A DNA stretch of 64,000 nt from Bactericera cockerelli (GCA_024516035.1 CM044964.1:23045806-23109805), one strand, 5' to 3'. Numbered from the stretch's first letter, positions 43,654-57,120 are shown. Numbers and translations are program-made. Notes: generated by a model from the sequence alone, not told the origin.

Positions 43654-44115
43654 TCAAAAGTCCTAGGAAAAACTTATTGAAACATGTTGGTATTGTTGGT
43701 CAAGTGGGGCTCTAGTCTGATATTTTAGCCTCAAATATTTGAAATTTTGACCACTTGGAAGTCCATTTTTATTTTATCAACTATTTCATCAGCTCATATG
43801 GGACATATGTCCTGGTAGCTCAGTGATAAAGGCGCGGTCTGGTAATCCAGAGGTCGCGGGTTCGAAAGCCAGCCGGGACATGACATGTTGTCTTCCCAAT
43901 TGGGATTTTCACCATATAATAATAGGTCTTGGGCTCACTGCCGGCACAATGGGATTTAAGTCTTAATCAGGCAGTATCAATAAGGCGATATTATTATTAT
44001 TTTTTGTAAAGCAGGTGTTTCTTCGAATCCTTTGAAATCCTGCATAAAATAGAATGCCTAGGATCATGAAGACTTTGAAGTTCCTCGTAGGACTTTTGAA
44101 ATACCCCCCTGTAGG
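43654..44115. mobile_element. TIR element carrying a nested SINE
   Basis: 'acacggtgattcaaaagtcc' at the left and 'ggacttttgaaatacccccc' then 'ctgtag' at the right form imperfect inverted ends. A family A SINE (43,806-44,005) sits inside. Confidence 0.6.
43806..44005 (+). mobile_element. SINE family A with near-complete tRNA-like head
   Basis: 'gtcctggtagctcagtgata' opens the head and 'agccgggacatgaca' closes it. The acceptor arms GTCCTGG/CCGGGAC pair almost fully and the B box is 'gggttcgaa'. The tail is '(a)aggcgatattattatt'. The anticodon loop is too short for a working tRNA. Confidence 0.85.
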
Positions 44116-44750
44116 GTTCACCCATTCTCACTAGTTCCTCTAGACGTGTATCGGTGTATTATTTACTCACTAAAAGGGGATTTCATTATTAAACGCTTAA
44201 ATTAAATTCATTTCAAACGAATGAAAAATATTTTTAGTTGAAAAAAAAAATAGATAGAAATCTTTTATTTAGTTTTTCCTTTGTATTTCAATGAAGATAT
44301 AGAAATTTTAATTGTATGAATGTAATAAAATATTGATATTTTTTTTTTCCATTTCAATTTACTATTGTGAACGCCCCAGGTATTACTACAGTTATAAAAA
44401 CCCTAAAATATATTAAATATAAGATGACGTTTCTATGTTTTTTTTTTTCCTTTTTCCATCACTTAAAGCTTTCATTTAAAGTTTATGCTAAAAAAACTTT
44501 GAAAACTCAATTTTTGTATGCAAGATTAAATAGGTATTTTGTATGCAAGATCTACCTGGTAGTCCAAGCACATCTACATAACTTATGAATAGTGCAGTTA
44601 TGTGTACATACATATTTTTTAGGCTATGTGTACTATTAAGTTATTCATGGTAAATAAGTAAAATATACAAAATTACGTCAACTAAGATAAAACTATGTAT
44701 TAAGACTTAAATACTTGCTATGCATTTATGTACTACGGGGGAGAATAATT

Positions 44751-44886
44751 TAGGGCGGAATTAATAGACAACATCAATAACTTAAGTCGTTGGTAAGTGT
44801 CGGTTTTCCCTATCTTACACAGTACGCAATCCGTGACTTAGCGCCACAGAGGTATTACAAAAACGTCTATTAATTCCGCCCTTAGT
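44751..44886. mobile_element. 136-bp MITE
   Basis: The ends 'agggcggaattaatagac' and 'gtctattaattccgccct' are perfect inverted repeats. The interior 'gcaatccgtgacttagcgcc' is shared with 23,480 and 56,765. Confidence 0.8.
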
Positions 44887-44929
44887 GTGCCATGATTTTG
44901 ACATTTTATGATCTTATCTGTTCCGGTAG

Positions 44930-45125
44930 CTCAGTGGTAAAGGCGGCACTCTGTGAATCCAGAGATACCAGAGTTCGCGGGTTCGAAACCCAGCCGGGAC
45001 ATGACAAGTTATCCTTCCATTTGGAATTTTTACCACTTAATAATATGTTTTGAGCTTACTGCTGGAATAATGAGACTTTATAGTCCTAATCGGGTAGTAT
45101 AAATAAGGCGATATTATCATTATAA
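44930..45125 (+). mobile_element. SINE family A
   Basis: Head 'tccggtagctcagtggtaaa', B box 'gggttcgaaacc', tail '(a)aggcgatattatc'. An extra ~14 bases before the B box disrupt the cloverleaf. Confidence 0.85.
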
Positions 45126-45181
45126 AGGTAAAGTATATTCTTCAGTTTGTCTCACTAGCTCGTTTGTTCAAGGTGTCGCGC

Positions 45182-45281
45182 NNNNNNNNNNNNNNNNNNN
45201 NNNNNNNNNNNNNNNNNNNNNNNNNNNNNNNNNNNNNNNNNNNNNNNNNNNNNNNNNNNNNNNNNNNNNNNNNNNNNNNNN
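45182..45281. other. Assembly gap, 100 N
   Basis: Exactly 100 N. The sequence after it starts in the middle of a region already seen at 4,537. Confidence 0.98.
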
Positions 45282-45826
45282 CCTCTTGTGCATAAGAAAG
45301 TAGATAAATATGTAGGTATGGTACAATATTTAAGTTTGTTTTCTCAATATTTAACAGATAAAAGAAACATAAAAAAATACATTTATGAAACTAAAACAAA
45401 AACGTAACAATGAAAATAATGAAAAGTGTACAAATAAATGGCATTACAACATTATTGACTTAATGAACAAGAAAGTTTATGAAAACAAAACTTGAAGAAG
45501 AAAAAAACGACATATTTGACCACATCAAGACCCTTAACATAAATAAAACCACAAAACAGACAATGCTTATACATAACCAAAACATCTTTGACAGTTAAAA
45601 AAGTTATAAAACGGATATTTTCAAATTAGAATTTGGAAGGAGGCACCTCCTTTCAAATACTCAACCAACTGAAAACCACAATGTGCTAACCAACGGCGCC
45701 TGCGCTTAAACCGTCCAATGTATTTCTCCAAGAAAATCAAAAAGAAGCATAAAATCGTTCTGAGCATGCGTCAACGCTAAATTCCGTTTCGCGCATGCGT
45801 TCTGACCCGTTCCGGCAGAGCATGCA

Positions 45827-46084
45827 ATGAATGTGTCGCTATCTAGCGTCACATGTGCGACAACTATTCGCGACTGGAATGACCCCAAGCTCCTCCTCAT
45901 TCTTCTGGCCCTGGGGTTTCTCGATGTGATGGTCGTGGTGGGTAACAGCCTGGTCATCTTAGCCGTGTACCTGAGTTCGAAGCTCCGCAGTGTCACGAAT
46001 TTGTTCATCGTGTCCCTGGCTGTGGCGGATTTGATGGTGGGCGTGGCAGTTCTGCCGTTCAGCGCCACCTGGGAAGTTTACAAG
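45827..46084 (+). CDS. Dop1R2: Dop1R2 coding exon 1, second copy
   Basis: It encodes the same 86 residues as 5,082-5,339, with the same gtgagt donor and the same upstream ORFs. It lies 7 kb downstream of exon 2 with no exon 2 of its own in the window. I take it as the same gene from the other haplotype and not as a paralogue, because introns and transposons are also near-identical and the copy begins at a scaffold gap. Confidence 0.9.
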
Positions 46085-47236
46085 GTGAGTTAATTTTGTG
46101 AATTTCTACAGGGTACACGTTTGTGTTTTTTTTTTTTTTTTTTTAATATTCCTGGGTTCTCATCTCAGTAGTATTTAATAAAAATTAGGTACATTTGAAT
46201 AGCTAAATGTCTACATAACATGATTCCCACGAGCAAAAAATGCTTTTAAGTAGTTGAGTACCAAACCAGATCGAAATTTATCATGATAGCACACATACAG
46301 AGTTTACTTTAAGTACCTACAACCTACATTATAAAAATGCTTACGTAAATACATAAGAATTCACGATGAAACTGTAGTTTTTCAAAGTTTTTTTTTTTTT
46401 TTTCTTTTCTTTTTCAACTTTTTTTCGTCAAATTACTGAAAGAAAGCGATAATGACCTATGTACTGTTGACCGCCTTCTCTGAACACCCGACACGAAAAG
46501 AGTTGTGTCCTAATGACCTCTAATGCCTTCAGTCATAAGAAAGTCATTTGTGATAAATGATGGTTATCTTAATGCTATTTCTTTTGAACCTAACGAAAAG
46601 TAGGAGCTGTAAATTTCTATTTCTAAAGAGGTCCGTCTTGAAAATTTCACCCACTGCAGCACAGATACAAATACCTACACCATTTGTGTATCATAATACA
46701 TTTTTTTCAACTTGAAAATAAAATACAACATACCTGCCTAATTAGTACTTATGAACAGGGGGAATGATTTCTTTGTTTAAAAAAATAATAATATATAAAT
46801 GAAATTACCTACAACTTAAGTTTTGAATATGTTTCAAATAATATAGACATGGGGTAACAGAAGAAGAATAAGAAAAGATACAGAAAGATAATAATAATAG
46901 GATGATGATGAAGCTGATGATGTTACAGAGCCAAAATACTTCGTTCCAGATAGCTCTCACTCTCAAAATCCCCATATCCCTCTTTTAACCGTCAACTTTC
47001 GTTCAAATAACTCAGCAAGAGTCTGTGGTTTACCAAAATAACCTCATCGGACTAGTTATATATAATAGTTATAAATAATAGAATTTACTAAAATATCATA
47101 GTAAACACAATGAAGGCAAAGCGAAAATAATTATAATTATAAAGCCCATAGTGCAGTTTAAAGAGAGAATCAGCGATTACAAGGGAGATTTGGAGATTAT
47201 AGGAGTGAGAAAGCTTTCTGAAACGAGACCCTGTGG

Positions 47237-47397
47237 CCCGTTCCAGAAACACTCTCCACTCTCATAATCTCCCTTTCAACTGTCACACAACGCACTCTGA
47301 CTGGTTAATTTGAACGCAATAACCAATCAGAGTGCGTTGTGTGACGGTTGAGAGGGAGATTTGGAGAGTGGAGAGCGTTTCCGAAATGGGTTGTAGA
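47237..47397. mobile_element. Foldback MITE, second copy
   Basis: Same element as 6,492-6,652. Confidence 0.85.
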
Positions 47398-48506
47398 TGC
47401 TGAAAACAATGATGGTATTTAAAAGACAGAAAGACCAAACTGACAGGACACATTTAGTTATCGACATTTTGAAAGCCTTTGACGCCTTTATCACTAAACT
47501 TAATTACCTTTGAACTAGGAACATGCAAAGCAAAAGATTTTCAAAATCTCTCAAGTTGATGTCATGGTGTCCAATGACATGGAGACAAATCTGTTCCTTT
47601 CTGATTAAGTTTAGAAGGTTAAGGTGCAGGGCGATACTGTAGGTCCTTGTTTATTTCCAACTCCAAGTCATTCCCTATTAGAGTACTCATTCTTGTTGAA
47701 GAGGAGGCTTTGTGCACTAATATTTATTAGAGTATAGATAAACCATCCAGGTTTCTAGTTACTAAACTATTATATCTCGTATAATACATCTCGATTTCTC
47801 TTACAAAGAGGCTCTTTTAACTTTTAGAAAAGTCAAATTGACTTGAAAATTTTATTTATCTTTTGAATAGTAAAATTTGGCTAAGTGTATTTTTAAGTGT
47901 GGTGGTTAGATGAAAATGATAATAATTATAGTTTGAATTCAAAAAGTGTGTGTTCCTTCAATAAAAATAATATTGAACCATGCGGAGCATACTTGCGAGG
48001 TTCAATTTTAAAATTAAACCTTGAAGTTTTGAAATTCCTGTATTATTAATTTTCACATTCAATTTAATTTGTTCCGTTGTAAATTAATTAAAAAAACTCT
48101 GTTGTATTTTACACAAATTTCATGATTATATCAAGTAAACAAAGATAATGATTCCATTGAATTCAATTAAATATTTCTCCCTTCCTTCTTCTCTCTCTAT
48201 GTTACGTGCAATTTATCTATGTTTTCATTCGAATTGCATTTTTACTAGGTTAATATTTTTTCCTCCTTGTTTTGTGTTTATCTCTTATCACTCTGTCCTT
48301 GTGTAAATATAATATATGTAAATAGATCTATCTCCATCTTTTTTTTTTTCTCTCTCTCTCTTTCTTTCCCTTTTTCTCTATCTTTATGTTCATCCAATTC
48401 CTCTTCTTCAACGTAAATGTTTTTTTCAGCTCCCGTTTTATTATTTCTAATTCTGTGTTTTACCTTCTGTCTGTCTCAATTTCTATCTCTGTACTTTAAA
48501 CTAATG

Positions 48507-48516
48507 TTGTTTTTTA
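48507..48516. other. Empty site of the 8.64-kb composite transposon
   Basis: A single TTGTTTTTTA joins sequence equivalent to 7,761 directly to sequence equivalent to 16,423. Confidence 0.9.
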
Positions 48517-49840
48517 CCTCACTTTGTTTTTTTTTCTGTATCTCTCTCTCTCTCTTCTTTTCTTTTCTTTTTTTATCTCTTGATACGCTTCTTTTCCTTA
48601 TCTCTTTCCGTTTTTTATATTTCAATTTTTTCTCTGTCACTCAAATTAAGGATTGAGTGGAAGACATTACCAAATACAATATTTCCAATCAAAATTTTCA
48701 TGCGTTAATTTAAAATCATCCCTTTTCTTTTTTGTTTGAGGGGTGCTGAAGTTTCACAGCTCCTTAGCACCGGCCACGCCTGAATTTTTTTTTTTTTTTT
48801 AAAGATGAGTGTTTCACAGCCTTTTTTATTTCGTAGCCATGAAACAGGAGCTACTGTAGACGCTTTGGTCTGTGTTGTAGCCTGCCCATCCCGTAGTATG
48901 CCTCCCCTCTGATGGGGAGGCATTGTACATACCTATGTATGTCCTTATTAATAAAGTATATAATAATAATAGTTTTTCTCTGCCTATTTTTCTTCTTTCT
49001 CTCTCATTTTCTTTTCTTTATCTCTTGATACGCTTCTTATCTTTTCTTTATTTTTCCCCTTCTCTATCTCTCACTTTCTACTCTGCCCCTCAAATCAATT
49101 CTTATTCTTCTTTAACTAATTATTTTCTTCTATTTCTTTCTCTCTTTCTCTTTCCGTTCTATCGTCTCAATATTCAATTTCGAATCCTGTCCTTTAACAA
49201 ATGCAATTATTTTATTTGCGTCAATTTCATCTCGTCTAGCTACGTTTATTTCTCCCTCTCGTTCTGTCTTTGTTAGTTTTTCATGATTTGCTACGTAATT
49301 TACAATTTACGAGTACACACTCTCTCCTTTCTCTCTCTCTATCTCTCTCTCTTTCACAAACTCTAAAGTTCTCTCACTTTTTCTAGTTCTCCATCCATCT
49401 CTGATCTTTAACCAAATTATCTTTCCCTCTCCTACTCTCTCTCTCCCTCTCTTTTACAAACTATAAACTTCTCTCACTTTTTCTAGTTGTCCATGCATCT
49501 CTGATTTTTAACCAAATTATATTTCCCTCTCTTTCTGTCTCTGTTATTTTTTCATGATTTCCTACCTATCTCTCTCCATCCCTCTCACCCTCTCTCTCTC
49601 TCCATCTCTCTCACCCTATCTCTCCTTCTTTCTCTCTCGCTCTCTCTCTACCTCTTTTTCACAAACTCTAAAGTTCTCTCACTTTTTCTAGTTCTCCATC
49701 CATCTCTGATCTCTAACCAAATTATCTTTCTCTCTCTCTCTCTCTCGCCCTCTTTTTCACAAACTCTAAAGTTCTCTCACGTTTTCTAGTTCTCCATCCA
49801 TCTCTGATCTTTTACCAAATTATCTATCTCTCTCTCGTAG
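48517..49840. repeat. Pyrimidine-rich tandem region, second copy
   Basis: Allele of 16,423-17,760, including an inverted family C fragment at 48,780-48,935 with a shorter poly-T. Confidence 0.8.
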
Positions 49841-50160
49841 CTTCTTCCGATTTCTCCCATCACTCTTTTTTATTGGTTGTTAGTCGATTTCAACTATACA
49901 TGGTCAAATCACGACGGCTATTATAAAAGCCATTCGCTGATACATCAAATACCAGCTACCTATTTAACTTTATTCCTTTAAAAAAAAAAAAAATCAGTGT
50001 TTCTCACACTATTTTGTTTCGTAGGCATGAAACAGGAGTACTGTATCTGCATGGAAAGCGAAAACTTCACCACTGAGCTAACCGCGTGCTCATTCAACTG
50101 AGTTAGGGCAGGAATATCGCCCATCATAAGGGGGGGAAAAACAAAAACCGATACTTCTAA

Positions 50161-50422
50161 TCTTAATATATAAATGTCAAAGACACTCACTGACCACTGA
50201 CCACTGACCACTGACCACTGACCACTGACTGATCATCGCTCTACAGCCCAAACCGTAAGTCCTAGGAAGCTGAAATTTGGTAGGTAGCTTTGTCTTATAG
50301 TCTAGATGTGCAATAAGACGGGATTTTTCGAAACTCCCACTACAACACCTGCCATTGGCGAAAAAGGATTTTTTGCTTTCACGGCCATGCCTCGGCCCGC
50401 AAGGCGGGCGACAGCCCGCTAG
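50161..50422 (+). mobile_element. Non-autonomous Helitron, second copy
   Basis: Same TC start and hairpin-CTAG end as 18,076-18,337. Confidence 0.8.
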
Positions 50423-51284
50423 TTACTAATATTAGAAAGTTTTCGGATGTGATTATACATAGTTGACCAAGCACCTTAATGGGGAAAATTGTGTCACTTC
50501 TCGCCCATCAAGGGGATTGTACAAGCTAAAACACAGACCACAAACGTCCACAGTAGTGTCTTCCTCAAGACTGAAGAAATGCTGTGAAGCATTCATCTTT
50601 TTATTTACATTTTTTTTAGAATAAAAAAAAAGATATAATAATGCTAATAATAATTTTTATAATAGAAAAAATAAGAAAAAAAATATTAGAGAAAAGGTAA
50701 CGAAAATAATCATAATAAGAAGAAAACCTTGGCACGTGACGAACTGAACATTTCCACTGATTGGATGAGTGGATGAGTTGGGGATGTGATTAGAAATGTA
50801 GTGGGGAAGAAGGAAAGGACATAAGGAGAGGGAGAAAGAGAGAGAAAGAAATAGAAGGAGGGAGAGAGAGAGAGGGAGGGAGGGGGGAGAGAGAGGAAGA
50901 GAGAGAGGGAGGGAGAGATAGAGAGTAAGAGAGAGAGAAAGAGAGATAAAGTTAATGAGAAAGAGAAAGTTAATGAAAAGAGGAATGAGGAAAAGAGTGA
51001 ATGAATGAAGAGGAAGATAATAGGTAAAAAAATATTAGTAAGCGGACTAGATGAAAAGAAAATGTTGTTAAAGGCGAATAGAGAAGCTCAATACTATATT
51101 GATAGTAAAAAAAATACTTCCGAATTCTAAAATTAGAAATTTATCGAAACAAATAAATTATAAATGGAATAAATATTTATATGGAACAAACAAATAATAA
51201 ATAAATAAATGTGTTTATTTGTTTTTTTATAGATTTCTGTTAAGAAGAGGTTATGTTTTCCTTTTTTTTTAGAGGTTAATTACT

Positions 51285-51508
51285 AAATTTTAGTGGGTAG
51301 CGCAGAATTGTAGGACTTTTCCGTATCTTCAGTATCCCAATATCTTATTGTTGCCTATAATGCCGCCACTGGTCGCTGCTAACATTAAAACAGGTACTCA
51401 TTTTTCCTCACGAGGTATGTGTGGACCCCGAACAGTCCAAACACCCAAGTACAGAGCAGAAAAAATCCTGCCCCGCCGCACCGGGAATCGAACCCAGGTC
51501 AACTATAT
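51285..51508 (-). mobile_element. SINE family B, second copy
   Basis: Allele of 19,185-19,408. It is followed by the GA minisatellite (51,620-51,980), a CT tract (52,080-52,200) with a longer CT run than copy 1, the TG repeats (52,510-52,705) and a CT tract (52,825-53,070). Confidence 0.8.
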
Positions 51509-52140
51509 GGAATAAGTGAATTACAATTATGATAGTTGAAGACGAAGGGAAGACAAAGAAGAAATAGATAAAAACAAAAGTTGAAGGCGAAAATAAAAGA
51601 AAGCACAGAATAATATTAAAGAGAAAAGGATTGAGAGAGATAGGAATTTAGAGACAGAAAGAGAGAGAAAAAGAGAGATAGAGAGAGAGAAAGATAAAGA
51701 ATGGGAGAGAGAGAAATAGAGACAGAAGAAGAGAGGAAAAGAGAGATAGAGAGAGAGGTAAAAAGGGAGAGAGAGAAATAACAGAGAGAGATAGGGGAAA
51801 GAGAGATAGAGAGAGAGGTAAAAAAGGGAGAGAGAGAAATAGAGACAGAAAGAGAGAGGAAAAGAGAGAGGGAGAGAGAAAGAATGAGAGAGAGAACGAG
51901 AAATAAAGACGCATAGAAAGAGGAAAAGAGGAGAAAAATAGAGAAAGTATGGTATGAAAGGAGTGAGAAGGAGAAATAGAGAAAGAAAATATAAATAAGT
52001 TCTATTTTCTTCTAGTGATTTTCTAGAATGCTGCTTGGTTTTCTAGTTAATGAGACAGTTTTCTTGCCCCATCTTTATTATTTCTCTCTCCCTTTCTCCT
52101 ATCCTTTTTCCTCTTTCATCTCGCTTTCTCTCTCTCTCTC

Positions 52141-52173
<33 letters not shown>

Positions 52174-53016
52174 TCTCTCTTCTCTCCCTCTCTCTCCATC
52201 ACATCTTACATTCCCCAAGAGGAAAATGAGAGAAAATAGCGCGCAAACACCCAGGTATAATCCAAATATACATCTTTAAAATATATTATTCTCCTCAGGT
52301 ATCTCTCCTTTTATTTATTTCTCAACATTATAATAATTATCTGTTAGGTAATCAAAAAGAAATATAATGTACATAGTACCAATAACCAACCTCAGAAGCT
52401 TAATCGATAAGGCGGCCGACTTAAATACACACACTTACACACCACACACACATACCCACACAGAATGGAGGCTTTGAATGATCACACACATTCAAGTTTT
52501 TCGACGTAAATGACGTAGTATGTGTGTTGTGTATGTGGCGTGTGGTGTGTGTGTGTTGTGTGTGTGTGGGTGTGTGTGTGTATGTGTTGTGTGGTGTGTG
52601 GTGTGTGGGGTTTGTGTGTGTGTGGCATGTGGTGTGTGTGTGTTGTGTTTGTGTGTGTGGTGTATATGTGTGTGGTGTGTGTGTTGTGATGTGTGTGTGG
52701 TGTGTAATATAAAAAATTACAAATTAATAAAGAAAAAATACTATTTCTTTTAAAGTTGCCATTCAACCCTGAATCAAGATATTAGAATAGAAGCCAGAAC
52801 CTCAACACCTACCCTGGGCTATTCCGCTTCTTCTTTCCCCATTTCTCTCCCTCCCTCCCTCACTTCTTCTCTCACTTCCTCCCTCACTCCTCTCTCTCCA
52901 CCTCCCTCCTCTCTCCCCATCTCTCTTACCTTGTCCCTCACTCCTCTCTCTCCTCCTCCCTCCTCCTCTCTTATCCTTCTCTCTTTCCTTGTGTCCCTCC
53001 CTCCTCTCTCTCTTAC

Positions 53017-53054
<38 letters not shown>

Positions 53055-53254
53055 CCCCTCCTCTCTTACCTTCTGTTTTCAATAAGGTAGCCTCACGACC
53101 CAGCACGAGGTAAAATTACCCAGCTCATCATTTTTACCTCCAGGTTTTCTTTCAGCGAGCGAAAAACTTGAATAGGCTTTTCAGTTTTCATAGAAATAAA
53201 TAAACAGGTATATTATGAAGTTTTCCGTTCTTTTTTTTTCTCGTAAAGAAAAAT

Positions 53255-53908
53255 TATACAGGGTGTCCAATTATAAGAGAGACATTCATATATCTCGAGA
53301 ACGAATGAAGATAAAAAAACGTGTTTGCGCTGGTTTTCCTAACTTTTTAGAGGGTTTTCTTAAAGATGATTACGTTCACAAATCTGCTAAGGTTATTTCA
53401 ATGTCAGCTTTTAAATTTAAAAGAAAAACAACCTGAATTTTAATTTATTTCAGATTTTCCATGTAATTTTAACCTGGCTTTTTCAATGATTCACTCTACA
53501 TTGTAGGTACTTATTTCCCCCAATATTTTCAAGTTATTATTTATTCACATGCTAAATGCGAAAAAAATTATAAAATCGAAAATGTTATGTTAAAAAAACC
53601 CAACCTTTTTGCTCGATTCAAATTAAGAGAAATGTAATAAAATTTGAGACTAATTTTGAGAAAAAAAGGGATATGAAAATGTAATGTAAATAGTTAATTA
53701 AAGTCAAAATTTTATAGAGAATCCAAAAAATGAATTAAATTAAGGTTCATCCATTTAGAATTCTAAATTTTAGAAATCTAAAGTTGACGTAAAAATAAGC
53801 CAGAATCTCGGCAGATTTGTGAAGGTCATCATAAGATGTCCCCCAAAAAGTTAGGTAAAGGTTCTCGAGATATTTGAACGTGTCGTTTATACTGGTACAC
53901 CCTGTATA
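53255..53908. mobile_element. TACAGGGTG-type TIR element, second copy
   Basis: Allele of 21,146-21,782, with a ~20-base internal insertion and scattered differences. A (GA)n run at 54,040-54,180 follows, longer than in copy 1. Confidence 0.8.
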
Positions 53909-54034
53909 ACATCTATATATTTAGATGTATATTTATCATCGTTCTCATTTTTTATAAGCCGAGATTCTAGATTGTTTTTCTCTCAAACACGCTGCTACCT
54001 ACATAATGAACTTGGTAGTTTTTCACTGAATGGC

Positions 54035-54084
<50 letters not shown>

Positions 54085-54414
54085 TAGATAAGAGAGAGAG
54101 ATAAAGAGAGAGAGAGAGAGAATAAAGAGAGAGAGAGAGAGAGAAAAAAAGCGAGAAAGAGAGAAAGAGCGAGAGAGAAAAACATAGATAAAATATAACT
54201 ATACAGATGTCCTAACTAAAGGGGTAGGTTATTGCCTATGGCCATCTCTTCCACCCAACTTAATTAATCGTAGTTGTTGATAAGAGTAAGATTATACATA
54301 TTGATTATAATTTTTAATGATTCCAGAACCTTGTAAATTAACTATTTTTGTAATAATAATTTATGCCATTTATGTAATAATATTTATGCCACAAATATTT
54401 ATGTAATAATAAAA

Positions 54415-54610
54415 TGGTGCTCTGGTGGTCAAGTGGTTAACGCGCTAGTCTGGTAATCAAGGTAGCGTAGGGATCCGTTGGTTCGAATCCACCCAGTGCA
54501 TGATTTTTTCCTCATTAATTTGAGTTTGTAATCACATAGTAATAAGACTGTTAACCTCGCCTGGTGGTTACCTTCCACTGAAGAGTGTTATCTTTATTAT
54601 AAGGATAAAT
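54415..54610 (+). mobile_element. SINE family E, second copy
   Basis: Allele of 22,183-22,390. Confidence 0.8.
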
Positions 54611-54640
54611 AATATGAAGTTAGAAATTCGAATACACAAA

Positions 54641-55271
54641 ATTGGTGTAAACATAACACAACTTTCCTTATCCCCCAAAAAGGTGTCGCATTCCGCCACT
54701 GGTGACTCAACGGTAACAGATGACTAAAAACTAATACCAAATTCGTAATCAGCACTTCAAAATCATTGAATTAAATATGTCACAACCCCCATCTAGGATG
54801 AATAATGAAAAAGTTAGTCAGAGCGGGTCCCCCCAAAATACCGGTAAATTGGAGCCGAGGTCCAAAAAGTTCAAGATAACAAAAAATGATCAGAATAGAC
54901 CCCTATTATTTTCTGTAAGAAAATGTTGTTCTCCAACTTTATTTGTATCTTTAACAAATTCAAAGAAGCGGCGCTTGCGGCTAATATTTGCGGCCCTGCG
55001 GCCGTGAAATGCGGCCGATTTCAACCAAAAGTTTCGTCTGGTGAATAAAATGAATTTGCACACCAAATTTCAATTCTCTATCTTTTAGCGCTCTCGCGAT
55101 ATCCTGTTCACAGACAGACACACACACAGACAGACAGACGCACGGACCAATGGCTGAAACAACTTTTTTTTGTATCCTGAGGCTATGATTCGTCCTAAAA
55201 TGTGAAAAACTGGGTAGGTCAAATTTTCGACGAATACAATACTTTCCTTATTACAGGATAAGGAAAGTAAT
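54641..55271. mobile_element. 0.63-kb non-autonomous element, insertion specific to copy 2
   Basis: Absent between 22,423 and 22,428 of copy 1. It matches 12,748-13,380 end to end. It starts 'attggtgtaaacataacaca' and ends with a hairpin formed by 'actttccttat' and 'ataaggaaagt'. No frame or clear target duplication beyond A-rich flank. Confidence 0.8.
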
Positions 55272-55867
55272 AAAAAAATGATAGCATGGAGTGAGAAGGG
55301 ACATAACTTTTATGAGTATGATCTGTATGATCAATATTCAATATGGTGATTATTTTTAATAGCTCTTATTTTTAATAGCTGTTATTTTGATAGATTTTAT
55401 TTTTCCGCAATTGCCATCGTTTCCAACCTTTTAATTTCCGTTGGCGACAGCCATTAAAAGTCATCGGAAACAACGAGATCCCTGTGAATCCGTTATGGCA
55501 AACGTCTGCTTGTCCTGCGTGACACATAACTTCCTCATCCTCATCCCTGTGACAATGGAACGCTGTTTTTTTTTTAAATCGACTTTAATTGGAGACATTA
55601 TAACTTATGTTATTTTGCATGTACATATACGTCATTATAATAACTATGTTTTTATGTGGTTTATTTATGTTACAATGTAGAGTGGAAACTTCAAAGTTCA
55701 TCATTTATAATATCCAATAAAAAACATCATTTTACAATACAATAGAAACTGCGGGGTCTTGAATGTGAACATGGGGCGGAAATGTTAATATTTGAAAGTT
55801 GTTATACATCGAAAAAAAAAATCTTGTGGATATAAGAGTAAAAAAAGTAAAAAAAAAAGAGTAAGAG

Positions 55868-56056
55868 TCTCTGCCGCTACTGGTCGCTATGCCTACAAAA
55901 ATATAGCTACTCATTTTTCCTCACTATAGGTATGAGTGGATCCCGGACATCCATGTACCTCCTCTAAGTAGAAATTTTCTATGCTGCTGGGAATCGAACC
56001 CAGGACACTGTGGGTGCAAGCCAGTGCGCTACACCACTCGACCACGTTGACTTCTC
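55868..56056 (-). mobile_element. SINE family B variant, second copy
   Basis: Allele of 23,008-23,215. Confidence 0.8.
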
Positions 56057-56276
56057 TGTGATAATAATAATAATTGTGATGTTCTTGTTATGTCGCTTGA
56101 GTTAAGCCGGATTAAGGGCGAAATTTGTTGACAAAATCGATAACTTAAATTATAGCTTTCATTGCAATAACAGGATGATAAAAACTGTAATATATATTTA
56201 TTTACAAAATTATTTATAAAATTTAAAAAATGCTTTCCAAGTCCAAGAACGAGGCACTGTGCCCATCACAGCTGCT

Positions 56277-56730
56277 TATACAGGGTGTTTTCCAGAAAGT
56301 TTGCACCAAAATGATAGGGGTAATAAAAGAGACCATTTCCAACAAAAATATTCCCGGAAATTTTCCTTTATATTTTGTCGTTTTCAAAATGGCGGCCAAA
56401 ACGTGTGTTTTTCAAATATGTGTGCGTTCAGAACCTTGACAGCCTAAATGAGCATGATCATTAAAACATTGAACGGGTTAATTTAATTTATTTTCATTAA
56501 AATTTTATTCTCAATTCAAAAATGCAATCCGTTTTTTTTCTAGGTGGTACAGAAAAAATTAAGAAAATCAAAAGCCAAACCAAAGTTGGAATATTTGAAA
56601 ACACACGTTTTGGCGGCCATTTTGAAAACGACAAAAAATAAAGGAAAATGTCCGGGAATATTTTTGTTGGAAATGGTCTCTTTTATTACCCCTATCATTT
56701 TGGTGCAAACTTTCTGGACCACCCTGTATA
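56277..56730. mobile_element. 454-bp palindromic element, specific to copy 2
   Basis: The arms of ~140 bp are inverted: 'tatacagggtgttttccaga' through 'caaaatggcggccaaaacg', then 'cgttttggcggccattttg' through 'accaccctgtata'. The same position in copy 1 (23,300-23,455) holds unrelated AT-rich sequence. It lies inside the AGGGCGGAATTAAT MITE. Confidence 0.85.
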
Positions 56731-57120
56731 GCTTAGGATCGGTTTTGCCCATATTAGACATTCCGCAATCCGAGACTTAGCGCCACAGAGGAATTACAAA
56801 AACGTCTATTAATCCGCCTCAAGACTTCTATTTGTGACTAGTGGACCAATTAAATTCGATTAAAAAAAGATGAGTTTCATAAAGCTTTCTTTAAAATCCT
56901 CGTGGTCCTATAGTATACCTTCCAACATCAGAGGATGGCCGAGGAGTGACACAATACTTCCCATGAAGGTGCTGGATCAACACGAGGGCACTGGAAGGTA
57001 TCCCCCTTGTAGACATAAGTATGAATTTACGACTACAATAGTTGATAAGAAAATAAAGAATCTGGGTTTAATCAAGTGAATAGAGGAAAATTCTAAATGT
57101 AAATAAAACCTCCTATTTTT

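Noticed and set aside
43806..43880. Possible tRNA genes at SINE heads (also 3,711, 22,183, 25,137, 44,930)
   Set aside because: Each head continues into a repeat-family body and tail, and the anticodon arms are defective, so these are SINEs.
45827..46093. A second, paralogous dopamine-receptor gene
   Set aside because: Introns, SINEs, MITEs and Helitron are near-identical to copy 1 and the copy begins at a 100-N scaffold gap. An allelic duplicate is simpler, though read depth is needed to be certain.
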